Counted from the stretch's first letter, positions 35,743-44,833 are shown. The stretch: DNA of 64,000 bases from Rhizobiaceae bacterium (GCA_023953845.1 JAMLJC010000001.1:4431327-4495326), one strand, 5' to 3'. Translations and numbers: made by a program. The notes: generated by a model not told the origin, from the letters alone.

Positions 35743-35886
35743 ATGAACCTGATCCAAAATTTTCGTGACTGGCGCGCTTATCGCGCGACGGTTTCCGAGC
35801 TGGACAGCCTTTCCAACCGCCAGCTCGCTGATCTCGGCATTGCCCGTCATCAGATCAAGACCGTCGCCCGTACGGGCCGCCGCTGA
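35743..35886 (+). CDS. DUF1127 micro-protein (copy 2)
   Basis: 47-residue paralogue of the preceding gene: MNLIQNFRDWRAYRATVSEL then LDSLSNRQLADLGIARHQI and a basic end (ARTGRR). The first four residues and the W-R-x-Y-R spacing are shared with copy 1, indicating tandem duplication. GAGAA lies about 6-10 bases before the ATG at 35743. The stop lies 12 bases before the first hairpin of the downstream RNA, so the RNAs are probably cut from this mRNA's 3' region. Confidence 0.87.
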   Translation: MNLIQNFRDWRAYRATVSELDSLSNRQLADLGIARHQIKTVARTGRR

Positions 35887-35891
35887 GTGAA

Positions 35892-36017
35892 AGATTTCGT
35901 CGGGCTCATCCTCCTCCCAGACCCCGGCGGATATGGTCGGCAATCTCCTCCTCCCGATTGCTGACCGGCAAAAACGACTTCCGCCGGATCTCCTCCCCCG
36001 GCGGAAGTTGTTCCCCG
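35892..36017 (+). ncRNA. Cuckoo-type (CCUCCUCCC-loop) small RNA, unit 1
   Basis: Three successive hairpins, each exposing a C-rich anti-Shine-Dalgarno-like loop: 35898-35929 with CCTCCTCCC at 35910-35918; 35935-35966 (11-bp stem with one G-U pair, loop TCCTCCTCCC); 35977-36008 (11-bp perfect stem ACTTCCGCCGG, loop with CTCCTCCCC). This is the architecture of the alphaproteobacterial cuckoo RNA / alpha-r14 family, and the location after DUF1127 genes is the one described for CcsR RNAs in Rhodobacter. The tail after hairpin 3 is not U-rich, so unit 1 is probably processed from a longer transcript. Confidence 0.83.
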
Positions 36018-36051
36018 AGGTCTCCGCAGCCTCGATAAACACAGGCGGAAG

Positions 36052-36176
36052 GAATTTCGTCGGCGCCTACCTCCTCCCAGGCAAAGACGGATACGGCCGG
36101 CCTCTCCTCCTCCCGATGGCCGGTCGGGCGTAACGACACCCGCCGGATCTCCTCCCCCGGCGGGTGTTGTCTTTTG
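36052..36176 (+). ncRNA. Cuckoo-type (CCUCCUCCC-loop) small RNA, unit 2
   Basis: Second copy about 160 bp after the first, beginning with the same ATTTCGTCGG. Hairpins: 36058-36089 (CCTCCTCCC at 36070-36078), 36096-36124 (CCTCCTCCC at 36106-36114) and 36136-36167 (11-bp perfect stem ACACCCGCCGG, loop with CTCCTCCCC). The last hairpin is followed by TGTCTTTT, so it also ends the transcript. Stem sequences differ from unit 1 while loops and third-hairpin core (CGCCGG...CCGGCG) are kept, showing compensatory change. Confidence 0.84.
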
Positions 36177-36298
36177 GGACTCTCCGAATCCGCTGTTTCA
36201 TTCCGAAGTCTGCGTCCGGTGCGCATCGACGCTGGCGTCGGCGTGTCCGTCGCCCTATGTTCATCGGAATCCTCGCCAACCCTCCCCGGAGCTTCATG

Positions 36299-37252
36299 AT
36301 GAAAAAGCGCCCGCTCGGCCGCACCGGCATCGCCATCGCCCCTGTCGTCTTCGGCGGCAACGTCTTCGGATGGACGGCGGACAAGCAGACGTCTTTCGCC
36401 CTTCTCGACCGGTTCGTGGAGGCCGGATACAACGCCATCGACACGGCCGATGCCTATTCGCGATGGGTGCCCGGCAACTCCGGCGGCGAATCGGAGGCGA
36501 TCATCGGCGAATGGCAGAAGAGCCGCGGCAATCGCGACCAAATCGTCATCATCACCAAGGTCGGCTCCGACATGGGCCAGGGCCATACGGATCTCTCGGC
36601 GCAATGGATCGCCGAGGAGGTCGAAGCCTCGCTGCGGCGCCTGCAGACCGACCATATCGACGTCTACCTGTCGCATTGGCCGGATTCGCGCACGCCTTAC
36701 GCCGAGACGCTGGGCGCTTATGAGAAACTGATGAAGGCCGGCAAGGTCCGCTCCGTCGGGGCCTCCAACCTCGACGCGGCGCAACTGCGCGAAGCGCTCG
36801 ACGTGTCGGCGAAGGAAAATCTGCCGCGCTACGACGTCCTGCAACCGGAGTACAACCTCTACGATCGCGGCTCCTTCGACGGCCCGCTGCGCGATCTCAC
36901 CATGGCCGAGGAGATAGGCGTCATTACCTACTTCAGCCTTGCGAAGGGCTTTCTGTCCGGAAAATACCGCGAGAAGGCCGATCTTGGCAAAAGCCCACGC
37001 GGTGGCGGTGTCGAGGGCTATCTCAACCCGCGCGGCTTCGCGATCCTTGCCGCGCTCGATGAGGTTTCAGCCAAACACGGGGCGACGCAGGCGGAAGTCG
37101 CCCTCGCCTGGATCGTCGCGCGCGAAGGCGTCACAGCGCCGATCGCCAGCGCCACGTCACTCCAGCAACTGGAAAGTCTGAGCAAGGGCGGAACGCTCGA
37201 GCTCGACCGGGACGACATCGCCCGGCTGGACAAGGCAAGCGCGCCGGCCTGA
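36299..37252 (+). CDS. Aldo/keto reductase
   Basis: 317-residue NADPH-dependent oxidoreductase of the YajO/YghZ-like branch. The catalytic tetrad is visible: Asp and Tyr in YNAIDTADAYSRW (about residues 45-57), Lys in VIITKVGSD (about 82-90) and His in VYLSHWPDS (about 120-128). Cofactor-binding segments are VGASNLD and the C-terminal PIASATSLQQLESL (about 280-293). The substrate is not known. The start at 36299 follows GGAG by 7 bases; an adjacent ATG at 36296 is possible. It lies just beyond the cuckoo RNA terminator and is an independent unit. Confidence 0.87.
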   Translation: MKKRPLGRTGIAIAPVVFGGNVFGWTADKQTSFALLDRFVEAGYNAIDTADAYSRWVPGNSGGESEAIIGEWQKSRGNRDQIVIITKVGSDMGQGHTDLSAQWIAEEVEASLRRLQTDHIDVYLSHWPDSRTPYAETLGAYEKLMKAGKVRSVGASNLDAAQLREALDVSAKENLPRYDVLQPEYNLYDRGSFDGPLRDLTMAEEIGVITYFSLAKGFLSGKYREKADLGKSPRGGGVEGYLNPRGFAILAALDEVSAKHGATQAEVALAWIVAREGVTAPIASATSLQQLESLSKGGTLELDRDDIARLDKASAPA

Positions 37253-37259
37253 GCGGGGA

Positions 37260-37832
37260 TCAGCGCTGGCCGCCCACGCCGCGCCTCTTCCATTCGCTCA
37301 GGGGCATGATGTCAGGCGCGCCGCCGGCTGGCTCGTACCAGCTGTCGACCGTCCATTTCTTGCCCGATCGCTCCTGCAGGACGGCGGTGAAATGCGGATA
37401 GCGGCCATCCGCGAAGAAACCGCGTGAGGCGCGGCGCATCACCTTGTGATGCTTCAGCAGTCCGCGCCTTTCTGCGAGCTTGAGAATGGACGTCGTGTTG
37501 GTCGACTCGTCCACGCAATCCATCTGGCCGCGTTCGCGTCCCGCGCCGAAATCGGATTTCGGACGATCCCTGATACCCACGACCGCCGCTGCGCGACGCT
37601 CATAGAACTGCACCAGCCTCGACACGGCGCGCCGCTCCGCCGCCGGAGAGCCGTGGCCTGAACGCAGGATCGAAGTGATCTGCCGCATATCGCCTGCGCC
37701 GAGCGTCAACCGCGTCTTGAAGTGACAGGAATAGCCATGACAGACGGTGAGCTGTTCCGCATGAGCGTTGCCCGAAAACAAGGAAACCGCCGCGATCAAG
37801 CCGGCGAACAGCGTGGCTTTGGTCAGCATCAT
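37260..37832 (-). CDS. Secreted hypothetical protein
   Basis: 190-residue protein with a signal peptide (hydrophobic residues ~8-22, cleavage at NAHA-EQ). The mature part contains a CHGYSCH segment just after cleavage, QMDCVDESTNTTSILKLAERRGLL (about residues 103-126) and a C-terminal VDSWYEPAGGAPDIMPLSEW (about 161-180). Conserved Cys residues may form a disulfide in the periplasm. I recognise it as a type common in Hyphomicrobiales but know no function. Convergent with the aldo/keto reductase and divergent from trmFO (86 bases). Confidence 0.75.
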   Translation of the reverse strand: MMLTKATLFAGLIAAVSLFSGNAHAEQLTVCHGYSCHFKTRLTLGAGDMRQITSILRSGHGSPAAERRAVSRLVQFYERRAAAVVGIRDRPKSDFGAGRERGQMDCVDESTNTTSILKLAERRGLLKHHKVMRRASRGFFADGRYPHFTAVLQERSGKKWTVDSWYEPAGGAPDIMPLSEWKRRGVGGQR

Positions 37833-37918
37833 GCCCCTTCATAGCGCATATCCATTAACGGCAACTCTGGCGCCGCGCGCAGATTGCTTTCCGATTGTCG
37901 CCGCCTTATGTCCCCGGC

Positions 37919-39346
37919 ATGACGACAACGAAGCCCATTCATGTCATCGGCGGCGGTCTTGCCGGCTCGGAAGCGGCCTGGCAGGCGGCCGAAGCCGGCG
38001 TGCCCGTGATCCTGCACGAGATGCGGCCGGTGCGCGGCACCGAGGCGCACAAGACGGAAGGCCTTGCCGAGCTCGTCTGCTCCAACTCGTTCCGCTCGGA
38101 TGATGCGCAGACGAACGCCGTCGGGCTGCTGCACGCCGAGATGCGGCTCGCAAACTCTCTCATCATGGCGTCCGGCGACGCGCATCAGGTGCCGGCCGGC
38201 AGCGCGCTGGCCGTGGACCGCGACGGCTTTTCCGACGCGGTGACGGCGAAGCTCGAAGCGCATCCGCTCGTCACGATCGTGCGCGAGGAAGTCGCCGGCC
38301 TGCCGCCGGCGGACTGGGATCAGGCGATCATCGCCACAGGCCCCCTCACCGCGCCGTCGCTCGCCGAGGCGATCGCGCGGGAAACCGGCGCGGATGCGCT
38401 CGCCTTCTTCGACGCCATCGCGCCGATCGTGCATTTCGACACGATCGACATGGATGTCTGCTGGTTCCAGTCCCGATACGACAAGGTCGGACCCGGGGGC
38501 ACCGGCAAGGACTACATCAACTGCCCGATGGACAAGGCGCAGTACGAGGCCTTCGTGCAGGCGCTGATCGACGGCCAGAAGACCGAGTTCAAGGAATGGG
38601 AAGGCACGCCCTATTTCGACGGCTGCCTGCCGATCGAGATCATGGCCGAGCGCGGCGCCGAGACGCTGCGGCACGGGCCGATGAAACCTATGGGCCTGAC
38701 CAATGCGCATAATCCGACGGTGAAGGCCTATGCCGTGGTGCAGCTTCGGCAGGACAACGCGCTGGGCACGCTCTACAACATGGTCGGCTTCCAGACGAAG
38801 CTGAAGCATGGCGAGCAGACCCGCATCTTCCGCATGATCCCGGGACTTGAGAACGCGGAATTCGCGCGGCTCGGCGGCCTGCACCGCAACACCTACATCA
38901 ACTCGCCGACCCTGCTCGACGGCAGCCTGCAACTGAAGTCACGGTCCGGCCTGCGCTTCGCCGGCCAGATCACCGGCTGTGAAGGCTATGTCGAAAGCGC
39001 GGCCATCGGCCTCTTGGCCGGGCGCTTCGCCGCCGCCGCGCGGCTCGGCAAGCCGGTTCCGGTTCCGCCCGCCACGACGGCGTTCGGCGCGCTGCTCAAC
39101 CACATCACCGGCGGACACATCGTCTCCGACGACGAGCCCGGCAAGCGTTCGTTCCAGCCGATGAACGTAAATTTCGGCCTGTTCCCGCCGCTGGAGCCCG
39201 GCACGAAGCTCAGGCCGGACGGGTTCGAGGGCCGTTTCCGCGGCAAGGACAAGTCGATCGCCAAGAAGAAAGCCACGGCCGCGCGCGCCTTGCGCGACTG
39301 CCGGGAATGGCTCGGGATTGCCGAGGCGCGCGAAGCGGCGGAGTAA
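37919..39346 (+). CDS. trmFO: Folate-dependent tRNA uracil-54 methyltransferase TrmFO
   Basis: Makes ribothymidine at tRNA position 54 using methylenetetrahydrofolate and FAD. The 475-residue protein has the N-terminal FAD fold IHVIGGGLAGSEAAWQAAEAG (about residues 7-27), the diagnostic HKTEGLAELVCSNSFRSDD (about 43-61, with a conserved Cys) and PMGLTNAHNPTVKAYAVVQLRQDN plus GCEGYVESAAIGLLAGRFAA (about 351-370). Alphaproteobacteria use TrmFO instead of the SAM-dependent TrmA. The start at 37919 gives the usual N terminus. Confidence 0.95.
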   Translation: MTTTKPIHVIGGGLAGSEAAWQAAEAGVPVILHEMRPVRGTEAHKTEGLAELVCSNSFRSDDAQTNAVGLLHAEMRLANSLIMASGDAHQVPAGSALAVDRDGFSDAVTAKLEAHPLVTIVREEVAGLPPADWDQAIIATGPLTAPSLAEAIARETGADALAFFDAIAPIVHFDTIDMDVCWFQSRYDKVGPGGTGKDYINCPMDKAQYEAFVQALIDGQKTEFKEWEGTPYFDGCLPIEIMAERGAETLRHGPMKPMGLTNAHNPTVKAYAVVQLRQDNALGTLYNMVGFQTKLKHGEQTRIFRMIPGLENAEFARLGGLHRNTYINSPTLLDGSLQLKSRSGLRFAGQITGCEGYVESAAIGLLAGRFAAAARLGKPVPVPPATTAFGALLNHITGGHIVSDDEPGKRSFQPMNVNFGLFPPLEPGTKLRPDGFEGRFRGKDKSIAKKKATAARALRDCREWLGIAEAREAAE

Positions 39347-39369
39347 ATCTCCGTCGACCTCCGGCGGTA

Positions 39370-40353
39370 CTATTCCGCCGGTTGAACCGCTCCTGCCGCG
39401 CCGCTCTTGCGTGGCAGATCGGGCAGGCCCTGCATCCCGGCCTGTTCGGGATGCAGCATGACATATTGCGCCTTCAGGTCGTCGGACGTCTTGCGGCTGC
39501 CGTCATGGCTCCATCCGGGCGGCGCGAACATGTACATCAGGCGCTCGCGAAACGTCAGGCCGGGTTTCATCACGTCCTTGAAGATCGAAATCCACTCGTG
39601 GAAAGCGACGTAGAACAGGTTGAACGTGCCGATGTTCTGGACGAGCCCGTATTTCGGCATGTCCTCGTCGCGCTCCTCGACGAAGGTGCCGAACATCCGG
39701 TCCCAGATGATGAAGACGCCGCCATAATTGGCGTCGAGGTAGCGCGGATTGCTCGAATGATGCACGCGGTGATGCGACGGCGTGTTCATCACATACTCGA
39801 TCGGCTTCCAGAGCTTGCCCACCGTCTCCGTGTGCAGGAGGAACTGGTAGGCAAGATTGATGCCGCCGACGAAGAGGATGAGCAGCGGGTGGAAGCCCAG
39901 CCACGCCAGCGGCAGGTAGAGCAGGAACGAGCCGGTGAAGATGGTCGTCCAGGGTTGTCGCAGCGCCGTGGTGAGATTGTAGTGCTGGCTCGAATGGTGG
40001 TTGACATGGTCCGCCCACCACCAGCGGATGCGGTGCAGGCCGGCGTGGTACACATAACGCCTGAAATCGTCGAGCACGAAGCACAGGACGGCCGACCACC
40101 AGGTGATGCCGGGATCGAATATCCGGTAGTTGTAGGCCCACTGCATCATCGCGATGAGCGCGATTGCGTAGATGATGCCCGTCGCGACATTGCCGACACC
40201 CATCAAAAGGCTCGTCATCGCGTCCCGGCGCTCATACTGGCCCCTGGCCTTGCCGAGCCAGATCAATCCAAGCTCGATCAGGATGCCAACGACGTAAAGC
40301 GGGATCGCAAGTTGCCCCGTGTTCGGCAACTCGATGTTCGCCAGGCTGTCCAT
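39370..40353 (-). CDS. Sterol desaturase / fatty acid hydroxylase family protein
   Basis: 327-residue integral membrane di-iron enzyme. The eight-histidine pattern is visible: HAGLHRIRWWWADHVNHHSSQHYN (about residues 102-125), then LLHTETV and SHHRVHHSSNPRYLDANYGG (about 195-214). About five hydrophobic segments are present. Family members hydroxylate lipids; the substrate in this organism could be an ornithine lipid, hopanoid or sterol-like molecule and cannot be settled here. It is convergent with trmFO. Confidence 0.87.
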   Translation of the reverse strand: MDSLANIELPNTGQLAIPLYVVGILIELGLIWLGKARGQYERRDAMTSLLMGVGNVATGIIYAIALIAMMQWAYNYRIFDPGITWWSAVLCFVLDDFRRYVYHAGLHRIRWWWADHVNHHSSQHYNLTTALRQPWTTIFTGSFLLYLPLAWLGFHPLLILFVGGINLAYQFLLHTETVGKLWKPIEYVMNTPSHHRVHHSSNPRYLDANYGGVFIIWDRMFGTFVEERDEDMPKYGLVQNIGTFNLFYVAFHEWISIFKDVMKPGLTFRERLMYMFAPPGWSHDGSRKTSDDLKAQYVMLHPEQAGMQGLPDLPRKSGAAGAVQPAE

Positions 40354-40487
40354 TCGGCCGCTCCGCCTGCGGTTTAAGGAAGCGTTTACTATGCCAGATC
40401 GGGCGCCAGAACGAAAGTCGAGGAACCCGGGAGACTTTTCAGTCCGGCGAAATCGTCTCGGTTATGGTAAACGGCCGGCGTGACGTA

Positions 40488-40904
40488 TCAGCTTTGGCCG
40501 AGTGCGGCGCTGACGAAATCGCGGTCGGCGGCCGAGGCAAAGTCGAAGCGCAGGCGGCGCAGCGTGACGTCGTGAAAACGTATGGTGAGGGCGTTCTCCC
40601 CGCTGCGGGCGAGCTCCGCAATGTCCGCTTTCCCGATTTGCCGGACCACGAACCTGTCGCCGAGGCCGCGCACCAGCCCGATGCCGCCATCCGGCAGTTC
40701 GATGAAGGCGTTGCGCCTGTCCGGGGTCACGATCACCCGGCCGGCGGTGGAAGCGTCCAGTTCGGGGTGCTCGGCATAGAACGCGTCCAGCGCCTCGGCT
40801 TCCGAGGACAATCGCCCGCCGCTCTTGTTTCCGGCAAAGCGCAGCAGCACGTCGATCAGCACCAGTCCGCCGACGATCAGGCCAACAAGCAGAAGAGGAT
40901 GCAT
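40488..40904 (-). CDS. Small membrane-anchored hypothetical protein
   Basis: 138-residue protein with one N-terminal membrane segment (about residues 3-24, PLLLVGLIVGGLVLIDVLLRF) and a soluble remainder (about 25-138) with alternating strands such as GRVIVTPDRRNAFIELPDGGIGLVRGLGDRFVVRQI. The soluble part looks like a small beta fold with a C-terminal helix pair. No family recognised. It is flanked by the desaturase gene (134 bases downstream) and the squalene-synthase-like gene upstream, same strand. Confidence 0.65.
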   Translation of the reverse strand: MHPLLLVGLIVGGLVLIDVLLRFAGNKSGGRLSSEAEALDAFYAEHPELDASTAGRVIVTPDRRNAFIELPDGGIGLVRGLGDRFVVRQIGKADIAELARSGENALTIRFHDVTLRRLRFDFASAADRDFVSAALGQS

Positions 40905-41031
40905 CCCACCTCACCCGACACGCGCAACCGGGCAGCAAACGTGAAAGCAGGCGCAGTCCCGCATCGCCACCACGACTCGCAGGAATAGCCGAGACGCCTC
41001 CCCGCCGTAAGGCCTTGCGCGCGATTCCCGG

Positions 41032-41874
41032 CTACCAGCCCCGACTGGCCGCGCGCAGCAGCAGCCAATGCCGCCGTAGCGCGGAAAGCCCGGACGATGA
41101 GGTCGGCGCGCTGGCCCCCGATGCCGACAACCTTCCGAGATAGGCGGGCGTCAGCGCCAGCGGCAGGAAAGCCGGACGCAAAATGGCCGGCAGCGCGTCG
41201 GCATGCTTTCGGAAGGCCGCGAGATGCTCGCTGGCAAGGGCGATCATCGCTTCGACCGCCCGGCGGGAGGCAACCCCGTCGGGCGAGGCGACGAACTCCT
41301 CCGGCGTCGTTCCGGCAGCCGCGAGAATGTCGCGCGGGACGTAGCACTGTCCCCTCGCCCGATGCAGCGGCAGCAGCCGCAACAGGCCGGTGATCCCCTG
41401 CGCGCATCCGGCATGGCCGGCGAGTTCCGCCTGCTTCACGGCGGCGGCCGGATCGAGAATCATCGCCGCAAGCTGGATGACCGCGGAGGCGGTTTCCCCG
41501 CAATAGCCCTCCAGATCGCCGCGCGTCGGCATCGGATCGTCGAAGAGGTCGAACATGCGGGCTTCGAGGTAGTTGGCGAAAGCGCCACGGGGCAGATGAT
41601 GCTCGTCGATGGTCCGGAGCAGCGCCTCCGCGACCGGATGGCCGTCGGCCGAGCGCCCGAATCCCGCGTCGATGACCTCGTGCCACCATTGCAGACGCAC
41701 CTCGCCCGACAGCGCCTCGCGGATGCGGTCGCGGATGCCGGCCACTTCGGCATTGAAGGCATAGAGCGAAAAAAGCGCGGCGCGCTTGTCTTCAGGTGCG
41801 TAAAGCGTGGCAAGATAACGGTCGGGATCGGTGTCCCGAACCGTCTTCATAACGATGTCTTCGCGCGCGGTCAC
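41032..41874 (-). CDS. Squalene/phytoene synthase-like protein (NDUFAF6 type)
   Basis: 280-residue all-helical protein of the squalene/phytoene synthase fold. The first aspartate-rich region is present only in weakened form (RDTDPDRYLATLYAPEDKR near the start; no DDxxD), and the second region reads FANYLEARMFDLFDDP, with the substrate-binding prenyl motifs degenerate. No other carotenoid or hopanoid gene is adjacent. This suggests the non-catalytic branch related to the mitochondrial complex I assembly factor NDUFAF6. Its neighbour upstream is the NDUFAF3-like Mth938 gene, 1 base away. GTG at 41874 or ATG at 41850 may be the start. Confidence 0.78.
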   Translation of the reverse strand: MTAREDIVMKTVRDTDPDRYLATLYAPEDKRAALFSLYAFNAEVAGIRDRIREALSGEVRLQWWHEVIDAGFGRSADGHPVAEALLRTIDEHHLPRGAFANYLEARMFDLFDDPMPTRGDLEGYCGETASAVIQLAAMILDPAAAVKQAELAGHAGCAQGITGLLRLLPLHRARGQCYVPRDILAAAGTTPEEFVASPDGVASRRAVEAMIALASEHLAAFRKHADALPAILRPAFLPLALTPAYLGRLSASGASAPTSSSGLSALRRHWLLLRAASRGW

Positions 41875-41875
41875 G

Positions 41876-42265
41876 TCACGCGACGGCGATCAGGGCGGCG
41901 GCAACCGCCCGGTCTTCCGCAAGCAGCACGTTGTATGTCCGCACCGCAGCCCCGGTGGACATCGGATCGGACGAAATGCCCGCGTCCTTCAACGCCGTCC
42001 GCAGGTCGCGGGGCATGGGGCGCAGCGCTTCGCCCATGCCGACGAGGAGGATTTCGATGCCTTCCGCCTCCGTCATAACCTTCGCGAAGTCGGCGGCCGA
42101 CAGGGCTTGCGGGTCCGCCGGCTCCCAGCCGTGGATGCCGCTGGGCAGGCAGAGGATCGAACCCCTGTGCGACATGTCGGCAAACCGGAAGCCGCCATTG
42201 CCATAGGCCTCGATCGGCGCGCGGCCCGGAAAGTGCGCCGCGCGGATGACGAGGCCCGAAGACAT
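41876..42265 (-). CDS. Mth938-domain protein (NDUFAF3-like)
   Basis: 129-residue protein with the Mth938 fold: IEAYGNGGFRFADMSHRGSILCLPSGIHGW (about residues 18-47) and a central EILLVGMGEALRPMPRDLRTALKDAGI (about 71-97) and VRTYNVLLAEDRAVAAALIAV at the end. The eukaryotic member NDUFAF3 assists assembly of respiratory complex I, and its bacterial relatives are repeatedly found beside secD/secF. Here it sits 6 bases after secDF and directly before the squalene-synthase-like gene. Role in bacteria is not established. Confidence 0.87.
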   Translation of the reverse strand: MSSGLVIRAAHFPGRAPIEAYGNGGFRFADMSHRGSILCLPSGIHGWEPADPQALSAADFAKVMTEAEGIEILLVGMGEALRPMPRDLRTALKDAGISSDPMSTGAAVRTYNVLLAEDRAVAAALIAVA

Positions 42266-42271
42266 GACGCG

Positions 42272-44833
42272 TCAGGTCTTGGACGGCTGCGCGCCGCTCG
42301 GAACGACGTTCTTCGCTCCGCCAGGCTGGTCGAACATATCCGGCCGAAGCTTGAACAGGATCAGCAGCGGTCCCGCGATGAAGAGCGAGGAATACGTTCC
42401 AACGAACACGCCCACGATGATGGCGAAGACGAAGGACGAGATGACCTCCCCGCCGAAGAAGTAGAGCGATATCAGCGCCAGAAGCACCGTCAGGCCCGTG
42501 AGGATGGTGCGCGACAACGTCTGGTTGAGGGAGATGTTGATCACCTCCTCGATCGGCATCTTCTTGTATTTTCGCAGCATTTCGCGGATTCGGTCATAGA
42601 TGACCACCGTGTCGTTGATCGAATAGCCGATCACGGTGAGGATCGCCGCGATACTCGACAGGTTGAATTCGAGGCCGAGGAAGACGTAGAGGCCGACGAT
42701 CATGATGACGTCGTGGATGGTCGAAATGACCGCGCCGACGCCGAACTGCCATTCGAAGCGGAACCAGATGTAGACGAGCAGCGCCAGCATGGAGAGCGTG
42801 ATGCCAATGGTTCCCGTCCAGGCAAGCTCGGCCGAAATGGTCGGCCCGACGACCTCGATGCGCCGGAAGTCGTAGCTGTCCTCGAGTTCGGCCCGCACCT
42901 TGTCGACGACGGACTGCTCCGCATTGTCGCCGCCGTCCTGCGCCTGCACCCGGATCATCAGGTCGTTACCAGCCCCGAAGGCCTGGACCTGGACCTCCCC
43001 GATATTCAGCTCGTTGAGACGCGAGCGCACGTCTCCCGGATCGGCAGGGCCGCTTTTCGACTGAACCTCGATCATCGAGCCGCCGCGGAAGTCGATGCCG
43101 TAGTTGAAGTCGACCATGGTCATCATGACGATGACCCCGACCGACAGAATGCCCGACAATGCGAAGCCGATGTTCCGGTAGCGCATGAAGGGAACACGCG
43201 GGTCGAGTGGAAGATAATGCACGAGACCGGCCGGGAATTCCGACGGACGCCAGCGCCGCACCCAGAACGCGATCAGCCAGCGCGTCAGGGTGAAGGCCGT
43301 GAAGACGGTCGTGACGATACCGATGCCCAGCGTCACCGCGAAGCCGCGCACCGGGCCGGTGCCCATGTAGAACAGGATCACGGCCACGATCAGCGTGGTG
43401 AGATTGGCGTCCACGACGGTGGCGAGAGCGCGCGCGAAGCCCGAATCGAAGGATTGGACCATCGACCGCCCCATCTTTCGCTCCTCGCGCACACGCTCGA
43501 AGATGATGACGTTGGAATCCACCGCCATGCCCATCGTCAGAACGATGCCGGCGATACCAGGCAGCGTCAGCGTTGCGCCGAGCACCGACAGGATCGCGAC
43601 GATGAGCGCCACATTGGCTGCAAGGGCTATGTTGGCGATGATGCCGAGCTTGCCGTAGACGGCCAGCATGCAGACGATCACGAGCACGGCGCCGATCGCC
43701 GATGCGATCTGACCGGCGGCGATGGAATCGGCGCCAAGGCTCGGGCCGACAGTGCGTTCCTCGACGATCGTCAGGTCGGCCGGAAGTGCCCCGGCGCGCA
43801 GCAGCACGGCAAGGTCGTTGGCGCTCTGGGCGGTGAAGCTGCCCGAAATCTGGCCGCTGCCGCCGAGGATCGGCTCGTTGATGCGCGGCGCCGAGATAAC
43901 CTGCTTGTCGAGGATGATGGCGAACAGCCGACCGACATTCTGCTGCGTAGCCTGCCCGAAGCGCGTCGCGCCCTTGGCGTCGAAGCGGAACGAAACCACC
44001 GGCTCGTTGGTGCGCGAATCGAACGTCGCCTGCGCGTCTACGAGATTCTCGCCCGACACGATGACGCGGTCCTCGATCAGATACGGAACCGGGGGATCGT
44101 CCATCGAGTAGATCACGGAGGAACCGGCCGGGGGACGGCCTTCGATGGCCTCCTGCACCGGCACGGAGGTGTCGACCATCTGGAATGTCAGCTTGGCCGT
44201 CTGGCCGAGAATGTCCTTCAGGCGCTGCGGGTCCTGCAAACCGGGCACCTGCACGAGGATGCGGTCGGAACCCTGACGCTGGATGATCGGCTCGGTCGTG
44301 CCGAGTTCGTTGACGCGGCGGCCGATCACCTCGATGGACTGCGTGACGGCGGAACTGACGCGATAGGCAAGGCCCTGATCGGTGATGGTGTATCGCAGGA
44401 GGCCGGGTTCCGGCTCCTCCAGCGCAAGCTCGGACACGGAGCCGGTGCCGAAGAGCGTGTTGCTGACGGGCGCCGTGAGCTGCGCCAGCGCCGTCTTCGC
44501 CTTCTCGACCTCGGCGGCGTCCCGGATGCGAACCTGCACGCTCCGTCCCGTCCCCGAAAGACCCGTATAGCCGATCTTGGCGTCGCGCAGCAGGGTGCGG
44601 ATGTCGTCGCGCGTCGCCTGCAGCCGTTCGTCGATCAGATCCTGCTGATCGACGGCAAGCAGGATGTGCGAGCCGCCCTGCAAATCGAGGCCGAGCGTCA
44701 TGGGACGCTTCGGCACCCAATCGGGCAACGAGTCGCGCGTCGATTGCGGCAGGATGTTCGGCAGCGAGAACAGGACACCGAGAAGGACGACCACCCAGAT
44801 CGAGATCGTCTTCCAGCGCGAGAAATAGAGCAT
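42272..44833 (-). CDS. secDF: Fused protein translocase subunit SecDF
   Basis: 853-residue inner-membrane protein that uses the proton gradient to help pull proteins through SecYEG. The N-terminal half is SecD: first membrane span (residues ~7-28), then the P1 periplasmic domain beginning LGLDLQGGSHILLAVD, and five further spans with the D-x-N-V motif in GMAVDSNVIIFERVREE. The C-terminal half is SecF, beginning near FNYGIDFRGGSMIEVQS and containing YSINDTVVIYDRIREML. Fusion is common in alphaproteobacteria. It lies 48 bases after yajC, and its start at 44833 gives the standard MLYFSRWKT N terminus. Confidence 0.96.
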   Translation of the reverse strand: MLYFSRWKTISIWVVVLLGVLFSLPNILPQSTRDSLPDWVPKRPMTLGLDLQGGSHILLAVDQQDLIDERLQATRDDIRTLLRDAKIGYTGLSGTGRSVQVRIRDAAEVEKAKTALAQLTAPVSNTLFGTGSVSELALEEPEPGLLRYTITDQGLAYRVSSAVTQSIEVIGRRVNELGTTEPIIQRQGSDRILVQVPGLQDPQRLKDILGQTAKLTFQMVDTSVPVQEAIEGRPPAGSSVIYSMDDPPVPYLIEDRVIVSGENLVDAQATFDSRTNEPVVSFRFDAKGATRFGQATQQNVGRLFAIILDKQVISAPRINEPILGGSGQISGSFTAQSANDLAVLLRAGALPADLTIVEERTVGPSLGADSIAAGQIASAIGAVLVIVCMLAVYGKLGIIANIALAANVALIVAILSVLGATLTLPGIAGIVLTMGMAVDSNVIIFERVREERKMGRSMVQSFDSGFARALATVVDANLTTLIVAVILFYMGTGPVRGFAVTLGIGIVTTVFTAFTLTRWLIAFWVRRWRPSEFPAGLVHYLPLDPRVPFMRYRNIGFALSGILSVGVIVMMTMVDFNYGIDFRGGSMIEVQSKSGPADPGDVRSRLNELNIGEVQVQAFGAGNDLMIRVQAQDGGDNAEQSVVDKVRAELEDSYDFRRIEVVGPTISAELAWTGTIGITLSMLALLVYIWFRFEWQFGVGAVISTIHDVIMIVGLYVFLGLEFNLSSIAAILTVIGYSINDTVVIYDRIREMLRKYKKMPIEEVINISLNQTLSRTILTGLTVLLALISLYFFGGEVISSFVFAIIVGVFVGTYSSLFIAGPLLILFKLRPDMFDQPGGAKNVVPSGAQPSKT

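Noticed and set aside
35906..36844. 312-codon minus-strand frame over the cuckoo RNAs and the aldo/keto reductase
   Set aside because: Overlaps structured RNA and the well-supported reductase; no recognisable protein pattern.
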